DNA of 52,160 nt, taken from positions 1 through 52,160 of the forward strand of contig URMA01000011.1 in the NCBI GenBank assembly GCA_900548875.1, in the 5' to 3' direction. Both the position numbers and the translations under genes were made by a program. The number at the start of each line of letters is the position of its first letter. Within the stretch, counting starts at the first letter, position 1. This DNA is from an uncultured Porphyromonadaceae bacterium (lineage in GTDB: Bacteria; Bacteroidota; Bacteroidia; Bacteroidales; Muribaculaceae). A model generated the notes under the pieces. That model was not told the DNA's origin, searched no databases, and worked only from the letters and a program-made list of their open reading frames with translations. Shown piece after piece: positions 45,808 to 52,160 of this stretch.

Positions 45808-46027
45808 ATTCTAAATAAAAAAATGATCCAATAAAACGTACAGTAAAAATTATACCATTTTAGAGTCTGAAAAGGCGTATCTGTTCAATTGTCTAATTTG
45901 TAGTGTGTTACAATTGTATATAATGGTATCGCTTATTTTGTTTTGTGGACAATATTCACATTTCCATGTGGAAATTGTCCACAATCATAGCTGTCAGGAA
46001 CAATGGAAATATTTATTTCCAACAAGA
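45808..46027 (-). promoter_or_regulatory. Intergenic region upstream of the efflux operon
   Basis: 220 nt with no gene. It holds a perfect palindrome TACAATTGTA (45910-45919), part of which (TACAATTG on the minus strand) is one mismatch from TAnnTTTG and could be the -7 box. It also holds the 42-bp interrupted palindrome at 45943-45984. Assignment of the promoter is tentative. Confidence 0.4.
45943..45984. repeat. 42-bp nested interrupted palindrome
   Basis: Outer arms TTGTGGACAAT (45943-45953) and ATTGTCCACAA (45974-45984) are perfect. Inner arms CACAT and ATGTG are placed symmetrically around a TTCC centre. No T-run follows on the minus strand, so an operator is as likely as a terminator of the aguB transcript. 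Confidence 0.65.
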
Positions 46028-46915
46028 TCAATCAATAAACCGGCGTGACAGTTTGTCAAAGCATTCAATACGTCGGTCTCTTAAAAATGGCCACCAACGG
46101 CGAACTTGTTCTGAACGGTTTAAATTTAATTCTACAATTTTTTCTGTTTCGCTATCAGTAGGAGCTTCGAACAGCAATTCGCCTTGAGGACCGGCAATGA
46201 AACTGCTGCCCCAGAATTGAATACCGTTTGTCTGTCCGGAAGGATCTGCTTCGTGGCCGACTCTGTTTACGGTGACAACGTGAAGTCCGTTAGCAACAGC
46301 ATGGCCGCGCTGAACCAGCATCCATGCCTGACGTTGACGAGATTGTTCTTCTTCAGTGTCGGAACTTTCCCAACCGATAGCTGTGGGATAAATAAGCAAT
46401 TCCGCACCGCTTAATGCCATGAGTCTTGCTGCTTCCGGATACCATTGGTCCCAGCAGACCAACACCCCTAACTTCCCGACAGAAGTTTGAATGGGAGTGA
46501 AGCCTAGATCACCGGGGGTGAAATAGAATTTCTCATAGTAAGCCGGATCGTCGGGAATATGCATCTTCCTGTATTTTCCGGCAATACTTCCGTCTTTTTC
46601 AAAAACGACAGCCGTATTATGATACAATCCGGGTGCCCGACGTTCAAAAAGGGAAGTAACCAAGACGGCGTTTGCCTTTCGCGCAATTTCGCTGTAAAAA
46701 TCGGTGGTAGCGCCAGGAATTTCCACTGCCAGGTCAAAATTGTCGGTAGATTCGACTTGGCAAAAATATAAAGAATCGTGCAGTTCCTGAAGTACAATCA
46801 ATTCAGCTCCTTGAGCTGCTAAGTCAAGAATCTTTTTTGCAAGTCTGTGTTGGTTGTCTTCTCTATTGTTTGTATTAGCCTGTTGAATTATGCCTACTTT
46901 GAGAGTCGATTTCAT
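46028..46915 (-). CDS. aguB: N-carbamoylputrescine amidase
   Basis: Nitrilase-superfamily enzyme that hydrolyses N-carbamoylputrescine to putrescine, ammonia and CO2. The 295 residues carry the Glu-Lys-Cys triad at Glu44 (VLQELHDSLYFC), Lys117 (GKYRKMHIPDDP) and Cys154 (GVLVCWDQWYPEAAR). QELHDSLYFCQ and the PDDPAYYEKFYFTPGD block are specific to this branch rather than general nitrilases. The start overlaps the aguA stop by 4 nt, and the two enzymes act in consecutive steps. Cytoplasmic. Confidence 0.94.
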   Translation of the reverse strand: MKSTLKVGIIQQANTNNREDNQHRLAKKILDLAAQGAELIVLQELHDSLYFCQVESTDNFDLAVEIPGATTDFYSEIARKANAVLVTSLFERRAPGLYHNTAVVFEKDGSIAGKYRKMHIPDDPAYYEKFYFTPGDLGFTPIQTSVGKLGVLVCWDQWYPEAARLMALSGAELLIYPTAIGWESSDTEEEQSRQRQAWMLVQRGHAVANGLHVVTVNRVGHEADPSGQTNGIQFWGSSFIAGPQGELLFEAPTDSETEKIVELNLNRSEQVRRWWPFLRDRRIECFDKLSRRFID

Positions 46916-47958
46916 AAAAATTGTTGGTTAATGGTGTTGATAGGGAATTGCATCGTGACACAATGAAGTGACCCATGCTGTTTTATAAGAGCGTTACAGT
47001 CAATGCCTACTACATCATAATCGGGAAATGCTTGTTGGATTAAATCAAGTGCCCGTTGATCTTTATCCGGTTGATTGTAGACAGGAACGGCCACAAAACT
47101 ATTTCCAATAAGGAAATTTGCATATGTAGCAGGAATCCGCATCCCGTCTTCGTCGAATACTGCATCGGGTAGGGGTAATTCAATTAAATTGAAAGCCTTG
47201 CCGTCAAGTGTCCGAAATGATTGAAGCTGTTGTTTCATAGCCTGAAGAGCCTCATAATGAATGTCAGCAGTATCATCGGTACAGACATATAGAATCGTAT
47301 TGTCAGGAGCCAGACGCGCCAATGTGTCAATATGGCTATCGGTGTCGTCTCCGGCAAGAAAGCCATGGTCAAGCCACAATATCTTTTTTGCACCAAAAGC
47401 TTGTTTCAAATAGGATTCAATTTCGTCTTTGCTCGATTGTCCGTTACGGTTCTTTGACAACAAGCATTCACTGGTTGTCAAAATGATTCCGTTCCCGTCA
47501 CTTTCGATTGACCCACCTTCCAAAACAAAGTTCAAATGATTCTTGTATTTTCCTGAAAACAACGCTTTGTCGTAGTACAGTTCTGATGTTAGCAGATTAT
47601 CGAAATTGGCGGCGAATTTCAATCCCCATCCATTGAATTTGAAATCGTTAATGATAGAAACACCATTTTCTATGGTTGTGATTGCACAGGTATCTCTCGC
47701 CCATGTGTCATTTGTGTTGATTTCTTGAAACCGTAGATATTGGGAATCCAAATCCTGAAGTTGGAATTTCACTTTTTCAATGTCCGGAGCAAGTACAATC
47801 AGCATTTCCTCGTGTTGAACAATGACCTTGGCAATATTTTTAAAACATTGCTGTACCTCTTCGAGAATGTATGCCCAATCTGTATTTTCATGCGGCCACG
47901 CCATCATGATGGCAGATTGTGGATACCACTCTGCCGGTAGAAAGAAATTGTCGCTCAT
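46912..47958 (-). CDS. aguA: Agmatine deiminase
   Basis: Converts agmatine to N-carbamoylputrescine and ammonia. The 348 residues are of the PPAD/AguA pentein fold: PAEWYPQSAIMMAWPHENTDW at the start, DTWARDTCAI, FVLEGGSIESDG, LDHGFLAGDDTDSHIDTLAR, and catalytic Cys333 in HGSLHCVTMQFP. It opens the two-gene aguA-aguB operon from a -7 box about 15 nt upstream. Together they complete arginine-derived putrescine synthesis if an arginine decarboxylase exists elsewhere; none is in this window. Confidence 0.94.
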   Translation of the reverse strand: MSDNFFLPAEWYPQSAIMMAWPHENTDWAYILEEVQQCFKNIAKVIVQHEEMLIVLAPDIEKVKFQLQDLDSQYLRFQEINTNDTWARDTCAITTIENGVSIINDFKFNGWGLKFAANFDNLLTSELYYDKALFSGKYKNHLNFVLEGGSIESDGNGIILTTSECLLSKNRNGQSSKDEIESYLKQAFGAKKILWLDHGFLAGDDTDSHIDTLARLAPDNTILYVCTDDTADIHYEALQAMKQQLQSFRTLDGKAFNLIELPLPDAVFDEDGMRIPATYANFLIGNSFVAVPVYNQPDKDQRALDLIQQAFPDYDVVGIDCNALIKQHGSLHCVTMQFPINTINQQFL

Positions 47959-47972
47959 AAAAACATTTTATG

Positions 47973-47980
47973 CAAAGTTA
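47973..47980 (-). promoter_or_regulatory. -7 box of aguA-aguB
   Basis: TAACTTTG on the minus strand is a perfect TAnnTTTG match; the leader would be under 15 nt. Confidence 0.55.
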
Positions 47981-48034
47981 GCCATAAAAAGTGAAACTTT
48001 ATGAGGTTTCCACCATTTTTCGTAGTGAAAAAGA

Positions 48035-48268
48035 CTATTCGTTGTATTCAGAAAGTGTATCAAATATGGATTCGTGGTCCTGAATGTAGTCTTGACAATA
48101 GTTTCGAAAAGCATTACGTTCTTTGTAACCAAACTCCTCACACCAATTTTTAAATTCATCTTTGAGTTTTTCGTCCTCATAAAGCATTCTTTTAAACTCA
48201 CTTTCTGCTATGTCTACACTTCCGAATTGCAACAGTAGATCGTGTATAAGAGTGGGTATGTCGTACAT
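48035..48268 (-). CDS. Small acidic protein of unknown function
   Basis: 77 residues, starting MYDIPTLIHDLLLQFGSVDI, helical and acidic, with a C-terminal DYIQDHESIFDTLSEYNE. No motif that I can name, no signal peptide, no membrane segment. I believe similar short proteins exist in other Bacteroidales, but I could not check. A good -7 box (TACATTTG) about 22 nt upstream and the coding-like composition favour a real gene over the overlapping frame at 47968-48201. It lies between aguA and the CNNM gene, all on the minus strand, each with its own promoter. Confidence 0.75.
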   Translation of the reverse strand: MYDIPTLIHDLLLQFGSVDIAESEFKRMLYEDEKLKDEFKNWCEEFGYKERNAFRNYCQDYIQDHESIFDTLSEYNE

Positions 48269-48289
48269 CGCTAATTAAATTTGAGTATT

Positions 48290-48297
48290 CAAATGTA
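48290..48297 (-). promoter_or_regulatory. -7 box of the 77-residue protein gene
   Basis: TACATTTG on the minus strand matches TAnnTTTG, about 22 nt upstream of the ATG at 48268. Confidence 0.5.
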
Positions 48298-48384
48298 ATA
48301 AAAAATTTGGAACTTTAGACATTTATTTATGAAAAAGATAACGTGTGAAAATTGTTGGAATCACATTCTTTTTCACGTCGAGAG

Positions 48385-49434
48385 CTACAATTCTTCCTCT
48401 AGAAGGGAATTGTCTTTACGCTTTTTCTGCCAACGCTCTTTTGCAAGTTTCTGCATGTCGGCTACCATGTCCTTTTCGTCCATTATTTCGAGTCCAAGTA
48501 CGGATTCAATTATATCTTCCATTGTGAGAATACCTTGGAACCCTCCATACTCGTTGATAACAATGGATATTTGCTCTTTCTTTTTCATCATTTTTTCCCA
48601 AATATCCTTGATTTTTCGTTTTTCGTCGAACATGAGAATTTCGCGTTTAATATCTTTCAGACAAATATCGAATTTATCTTCTGCCAAACATTCCAACACG
48701 GTCTGCTTAAGGACATAGCCGGTAATGAAATCCTTGTTATCACTATAGACCGGAATTCTTGAGAAACTTTTGTATTGGTTTTGTGAGTAAAATGCCTTGA
48801 CAGTCAATTCTTCCGATGCCGTTTCCGCGACAACTCTGGGCGTCATGATATCCTTGGCCGTAACACTTTGCATTTTAATAAGGCTGCGCAACATATTGCT
48901 TTCTTCTTTCTGAAAAATGCCTTCCTCTTCTCCGACGTTGACCATGGCTGAAACTTCTTCACGGCTAATGGATTTTTCATCTTTTGACGAAAATAATCTT
49001 GTAATCCATTCCGAAATCCATACCAACGGGTAGGTAATAACGATCATCACTTTGATTATTTTGGCTGCGACAATGCAAAGCTGTTTCCAATAGCGAGCGC
49101 CAATTGTTTTGGGAATAATTTCAGACAACACGAGAATCAATACGGTCAGTATCGCTGAAATTACGCCAAAATATTCCTCCCCAAACACTTTTACGGCTTC
49201 AGCACCAACACCTGCGGCACCAATCGTATGGGCAATTGTGTTCAACGACAGAATGGCCGATATGGGTTTGTCGATGTCAGTTTTCAAATTACGTAATAGT
49301 TTGGCGCCTTTTGCTCCCTCAGTTTCTTTCAAATTTATATAGGAGATAGGGGTGGACAAAAGAACGGCTTCAAGTACAGAACACAAAAAGGATAATGAAA
49401 TTGCTAATATAAAGTATAATAAAACGAGTGTCAT
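48385..49434 (-). CDS. CNNM/HlyC-CorC-type membrane protein with CBS domains
   Basis: Inner-membrane protein of the CNNM (DUF21) family; known members take part in divalent cation, mainly magnesium, transport, though often annotated as hemolysins. The 349 residues comprise the DUF21 membrane domain (1 to about 150; ILVLSEIIPKTIGARYW is the family motif), an acidic helical bundle (EEVSAMVNVGEEEGIFQKEE), and two CBS motifs (about 195-320; VTAKDIMTPRVV, QISIVINEYGGFQGILTMEDI). It stops after a charged tail, lacking the C-terminal CorC_HlyC domain of longer members. A possible -7 box is at 49501-49508. Confidence 0.9.
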   Translation of the reverse strand: MTLVLLYFILAISLSFLCSVLEAVLLSTPISYINLKETEGAKGAKLLRNLKTDIDKPISAILSLNTIAHTIGAAGVGAEAVKVFGEEYFGVISAILTVLILVLSEIIPKTIGARYWKQLCIVAAKIIKVMIVITYPLVWISEWITRLFSSKDEKSISREEVSAMVNVGEEEGIFQKEESNMLRSLIKMQSVTAKDIMTPRVVAETASEELTVKAFYSQNQYKSFSRIPVYSDNKDFITGYVLKQTVLECLAEDKFDICLKDIKREILMFDEKRKIKDIWEKMMKKKEQISIVINEYGGFQGILTMEDIIESVLGLEIMDEKDMVADMQKLAKERWQKKRKDNSLLEEEL

Positions 49435-49764
49435 ATAGAAAATTATTGGTTAATACTAGGAGAATGCATGAAAATATAAACTTCCTAAATCAACCATTTG
49501 CAAAAATAGGGATGGGCTTTCTCTTTTTTATGGACACGATAAAATGAATTGCAGGACAACTGTCTGACACGAACATTCCTGTCATTGTATTTTCTCAAGC
49601 AAACACTGTAGTTAATGGTGCGTTGGTATTTTGTGTTATTGCCACAACAGTGACAATGCGAATCGTCTGAATCTTCCATAAGACAAAGATATGAATCATA
49701 AACAAAACTGCAAAAAATATCCGGTATATTTTACCGCTAAATTGTGGTGCTACGATAAAATTAC
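49435..49764. other. Interval between the CNNM gene and ftsY
   Basis: About 330 nt holding, on the minus strand, one doubtful 64-codon ORF (49485-49679) and two -7 boxes (TATTTTTG at 49501-49508 and TATCTTTG at 49684-49691). In many Bacteroidales ftsY is preceded by genes for L28, L33 and a small DUF4295 protein; I see no trace of them here. Confidence 0.45.
49485..49679 (-). CDS. Possible small cysteine-rich protein
   Basis: 64 codons, beginning MEDSDDSHCHCCGNN and ending HPYFCKWLI, with six cysteines, three of them in HCHCC, and a basic C-terminal half. It might be a zinc-binding protein or a chance ORF; I do not recognise it. A perfect -7 box (TATCTTTG, 49684-49691) ends only 5 nt before the ATG, so a transcript from it would be leaderless. 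The possible CNNM -7 box lies within its 3' end. Confidence 0.3.
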   Translation of the reverse strand: MEDSDDSHCHCCGNNTKYQRTINYSVCLRKYNDRNVRVRQLSCNSFYRVHKKEKAHPYFCKWLI

Positions 49765-49772
49765 TAACTTTG
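49742..49772 (+). promoter_or_regulatory. Promoter of ftsY-rimO (TTG, 20 nt, TAACTTTG)
   Basis: TTG at 49742-49744 and TAACTTTG at 49765-49772 have a 20-nt spacer. A second box, TAATTTTG (49783-49790), is too close to the ATG at 49795 to be used alone for a leadered transcript. Confidence 0.65.
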
Positions 49773-49794
49773 CAGTAAACATTAATTTTGTACA

Positions 49795-50757
49795 ATGGGA
49801 TTTTTCAATTTCTTCTCTAAAGAAAAAAAAGAAACGCTCGATAAGGGTTTGGCGAAAACCAAAGAAGGCTTTTTCTCCAAGATAACCCGGGCGGTTGCTG
49901 GTAAGTCAAAAATTGATGATGATTTTCTTGATAATTTGGAGGAAATCTTCATTACCTCGGATGTTGGTGTGGAAACGACATTGAAAATCATTGACCGCAT
50001 TCAAAAACGTGTGGCACGCGATAAATATGTCACTACAGCCGAGTTGAACGACCTACTTCGAGAGGAAATTATTGATTTGCTTGCAGAAAACAACACCGAA
50101 GAGGTCACGGATTTTGTCGTTCCGGAAAACAAAAAGCCTTATGTAATCATGGTAGTAGGTGTTAACGGAGTCGGTAAAACCACGACAATAGGCAAACTTG
50201 CTTATCAGTTTAAGAAAGCCGGCAATAAGGTTGTTCTCGGTGCCGCTGACACGTTTAGAGCTGCTGCCATTGAACAACTCATGATTTGGGGAGATCGTGT
50301 CGGTGTACCGGTGATAAAACAACAGATGGGGTCGGACCCTGCTTCCGTTGCATTTGACTCTGTCAGTTCAGCAAAGGCTTCTAATGCGGATGTTGTAATT
50401 ATCGATACTGCCGGACGTCTTCACAACAAGGTCGGACTGATGAAAGAGTTGTCAAAGATAAAGAATGTGATGCAAAAAGTTGTTCCCGATGCACCCCACG
50501 AAATACTGCTCGTACTTGACGGCTCAACGGGACAAAATGCCTTTGAACAGGCAAAACAATTTGTAGCCGCAACTGAAGTAAACGAACTTGCCATTACAAA
50601 ACTTGACGGAACAGCAAAAGGCGGGGTCGTTATTGGAATCAGCGATCAATTTAAGATTCCGGTCAAATATATCGGTTTGGGTGAAGGCATTGAAGATTTG
50701 CAAATATTCCGAAAAAAGGAATTTGTGGAATCTTTGTTTGACAACAATGAAAAATAA
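49795..50757 (+). CDS. ftsY: Signal recognition particle receptor FtsY
   Basis: GTPase that docks the SRP-ribosome complex at the membrane translocon. The 320 residues comprise a short amphipathic start (MGFFNFFSKEKKE), the helical N domain and the NG GTPase: P-loop GVNGVGKT (122-129), DTFRAAAIEQL, DTAGR (204-208) and TKLDG (268-272), then GLGEGIEDLQIF. The acidic A domain of E. coli FtsY is absent, as in most Bacteroidetes. It is followed after 10 nt by rimO, an order common in this phylum. Confidence 0.96.
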   Translation: MGFFNFFSKEKKETLDKGLAKTKEGFFSKITRAVAGKSKIDDDFLDNLEEIFITSDVGVETTLKIIDRIQKRVARDKYVTTAELNDLLREEIIDLLAENNTEEVTDFVVPENKKPYVIMVVGVNGVGKTTTIGKLAYQFKKAGNKVVLGAADTFRAAAIEQLMIWGDRVGVPVIKQQMGSDPASVAFDSVSSAKASNADVVIIDTAGRLHNKVGLMKELSKIKNVMQKVVPDAPHEILLVLDGSTGQNAFEQAKQFVAATEVNELAITKLDGTAKGGVVIGISDQFKIPVKYIGLGEGIEDLQIFRKKEFVESLFDNNEK

Positions 50758-50767
50758 GTTTCAGTCA

Positions 50768-52060
50768 ATGAAGAAACGCATAGATATCATTACTTTAGGT
50801 TGCTCTAAAAATTTGGTGGATTCAGAACGGTTGATGAAACGGTTTCAGGATTGCGGTCTTGAAGTTCATCATGATTCTGACAATGTGTGTGGCGATATTG
50901 TTGTCATTAACACTTGCGGATTTATCGGAGATGCCAAAGAAGAGTCAATTAGTACGATTTTGGAATACGCTCAGGCCAAAACTGAAGGCAAAATCCGTCA
51001 GCTTTACGTGATGGGCTGTCTGTCGGAACGCTATCGAAATGATTTGCTGAAAGAAATTCCTGAAATTGATAAACTTTATGGAAAGTTTGACTGGTCAGAT
51101 TTAATCAAGGATGTATTGCATTCCAATCCGGCAACATTGCCGTATGAACGTGTGATAACGACTCCTTCGCACTATACGTATATCAAAATATCAGAAGGAT
51201 GTAACCGTTTTTGCGCATTTTGTGCAATTCCTTTGATTACGGGACGTCATAAGTCCCGCCCCATGGACGAAATTCTTTCGGAAGTCAAAATGCTTGTCTC
51301 GGGAGGCGTGAAGGAATTTAATGTAATCGCTCAAGATTTGTCGTCATACGGCTTGGATTTAACCGGAAAAATGATGCTCCCCGAGTTGATTGACAAGATG
51401 GCACAAATAGAAGGCGTCAAATGGATTCGTCTGCACTATGCCTATCCGGCTCAATTCCCGTACGAAATACTGGATGTAATGAACCGGCATGACAATGTTT
51501 GCAAATATCTGGATATTGCCTTGCAGCATATCAACAATACGGTTCTGTCGAATATGCGCCGTCATATAACTAAAGATGAGACACTTGAATTGATTCGAAC
51601 AATCCGCGAGAAAGTGCCGGGAATACATTTGAGAACCACACTTATGGTAGGATTTCCGGGGGAAGACGACGCCGCTTTTGAAGAGTTGATGGATTTCACT
51701 CATTCTGTCCGCTTTGACCGTATGGGCGCATTTGCCTATTGTGAAGAAGAAGACACCTACGCCGCAAAGAATTTTGAAGATTCCATTAGTCCGGAAGTGA
51801 AAAACCGAAGGCTTGACAAACTGATGAATTTGCAGGAAACAATTGCATTGGAATTGAATCAAGCTAAAATCGGGAAGGAATTTGAAGTGATTATAGACAG
51901 AGAGGACGAAGACTATTATGTGGGACGGACCGAATTTGATTCACCGGAAGTAGATCCTGAAGTATTGATAAGAAAATCATCTCCATTAAAAATCGGCGAA
52001 TTCTATCGGGTTGTTGTCAAAGAAGCGTTGCCATTTGAACTTATAGCAGAACTCGTTTAG
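50768..52060 (+). CDS. rimO: Ribosomal protein uS12 methylthiotransferase
   Basis: Radical SAM enzyme that adds a methylthio group to an aspartate of uS12. The 430 residues from the ATG at 50768 carry the N-terminal cluster ligands Cys12 (LGCSKN), Cys50 (NTCGFI) and Cys84 (MGCLSERY), the radical SAM ligands Cys145, Cys149 and Cys152 (GCNRFCAFCAIP), and a C-terminal TRAM domain (about 365-430). ALQHINNTVLSNMRRH and LMVGFPGEDDAAFEEL are family blocks. An ATG seven codons upstream overlaps ftsY; 50768 is preferred because MKKRIDIITLGCSKN is the usual opening. Confidence 0.95.
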   Translation: MKKRIDIITLGCSKNLVDSERLMKRFQDCGLEVHHDSDNVCGDIVVINTCGFIGDAKEESISTILEYAQAKTEGKIRQLYVMGCLSERYRNDLLKEIPEIDKLYGKFDWSDLIKDVLHSNPATLPYERVITTPSHYTYIKISEGCNRFCAFCAIPLITGRHKSRPMDEILSEVKMLVSGGVKEFNVIAQDLSSYGLDLTGKMMLPELIDKMAQIEGVKWIRLHYAYPAQFPYEILDVMNRHDNVCKYLDIALQHINNTVLSNMRRHITKDETLELIRTIREKVPGIHLRTTLMVGFPGEDDAAFEELMDFTHSVRFDRMGAFAYCEEEDTYAAKNFEDSISPEVKNRRLDKLMNLQETIALELNQAKIGKEFEVIIDREDEDYYVGRTEFDSPEVDPEVLIRKSSPLKIGEFYRVVVKEALPFELIAELV

Positions 52061-52061
52061 A

Positions 52062-52160
52062 ATGGATATCAACAAATACAGGAACGCCATCAATCAAGCA
52101 ATCGAGGATGGCGTTCGCTTTTTCTTTTACCGATTGCCGGATACTGACGTTTTTTCGTTT
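52062..52160 (+). CDS. Start of a gene running off the window, possibly isochorismate synthase
   Basis: The ATG at 52062, one base after the rimO stop, opens a frame that stays open for all 33 remaining codons. It begins MDINKYRNAINQAIEDGVRF, followed by FFYRLPDTDVFSF. A short helix ending in F-x-YRLP is how several Bacteroidales isochorismate synthases (MenF) begin, so that is my guess, but the fragment is too short to be sure. A hairpin with a T-rich tail lies within it (52082-52126) and could instead be the rimO terminator. Confidence 0.45.
   Translation, partial: MDINKYRNAINQAIEDGVRFFFYRLPDTDVFSF
52082..52126 (+). terminator. Terminator-like hairpin just after rimO
   Basis: GAACGCCATC (52082-52091) pairs perfectly with GATGGCGTTC (52107-52116), followed by a T-rich stretch (52118-52126). 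It lies inside the possible gene start at 52062. Confidence 0.5.

Noticed and set aside
45943..45984. Origin of replication suggested by near DnaA boxes in the palindrome
   Set aside because: Only two imperfect boxes, no AT-rich unwinding region with further boxes and no dnaA, dnaN or other origin-linked gene nearby.
47968..48201. 77-codon frame overlapping the small acidic protein gene
   Set aside because: It overlaps in another frame, has a composition unlike a protein (MSLKECFMRTKNSKMN..) and lacks a promoter box at its start; the frame at 48035-48268 is better on both counts.

Overview
The window reads as a chromosomal segment of a strictly fermentative member of the Bacteroidota, most likely order Bacteroidales. 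The signs are: many promoters of the Bacteroidetes type (TTG, then 19-21 nt, then TAnnTTTG), an almost complete absence of Shine-Dalgarno sequences, a trigger factor and an S16 protein of Bacteroidetes type, a B12-dependent ribonucleotide reductase, a type IX secretion (T9SS) C-terminal sorting domain, and paired genes for an OmpP1/FadL-like outer membrane protein. I cannot place the genus from sequence alone. Most of the window is ordinary core genome. No tRNA, rRNA or CRISPR array was seen.

Layout. 1-1.1 kb: 3' part of an IS1182-type transposase, convergent with rodA. 1.2-7.8 kb: rodA and tig (divergent), a secreted-protein gene whose signal peptide and body lie in different frames, a LysE-type exporter with a CBM9-like protein, and a nitroreductase. 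8.0-13.4 kb: class II ribonucleotide reductase (nrdJ) and a GH77 4-alpha-glucanotransferase with two CBM20-like domains. 13.5-17.2 kb: an HtrA protease, a DUF695 protein and RmuC. 17.2-22.0 kb: a minus-strand operon tsaC - sugar-phosphate transferase - ClC transporter - fmt. 22.2-26.4 kb: rpsP, then a minus-strand operon of a beta-propeller protein and a large T9SS-exported amidase. 26.6-32.1 kb: carA-carB-C1 peptidase. 32.3-37.1 kb: an ABC-F ATPase, an M13 peptidase and trmN6. 37.3-40.0 kb: an aromatic-rich secreted protein with an OmpP1-like protein. 40.1-45.8 kb: an efflux system. 46.0-48.0 kb: the agmatine-to-putrescine pair aguA-aguB. 48.0-52.2 kb: a small conserved-looking protein, a CNNM/CorC-type protein, a doubtful cysteine-rich ORF, ftsY, rimO and the start of one further gene.

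The most notable object is the efflux locus. An adaptor lipoprotein gene overlaps by 4 nt a single 1514-codon gene that joins an AcrB-type RND pump to a complete NodT/TolC-type outer membrane factor. The outer membrane factor keeps its own lipoprotein signal peptide at the joint. A whole tripartite pump is therefore encoded by two genes, and the joint looks built for internal export and possible cleavage by signal peptidase II. Other points worth checking are tandem 17-bp repeats around a palindrome upstream of nrdJ, a 42-bp interrupted palindrome upstream of the efflux operon, a 12-bp palindrome in the htrA leader, the frame-split secreted gene, the T9SS amidase/propeller operon, and the tryptophan/tyrosine-rich protein carrying one of the few strong Shine-Dalgarno sequences in the window.
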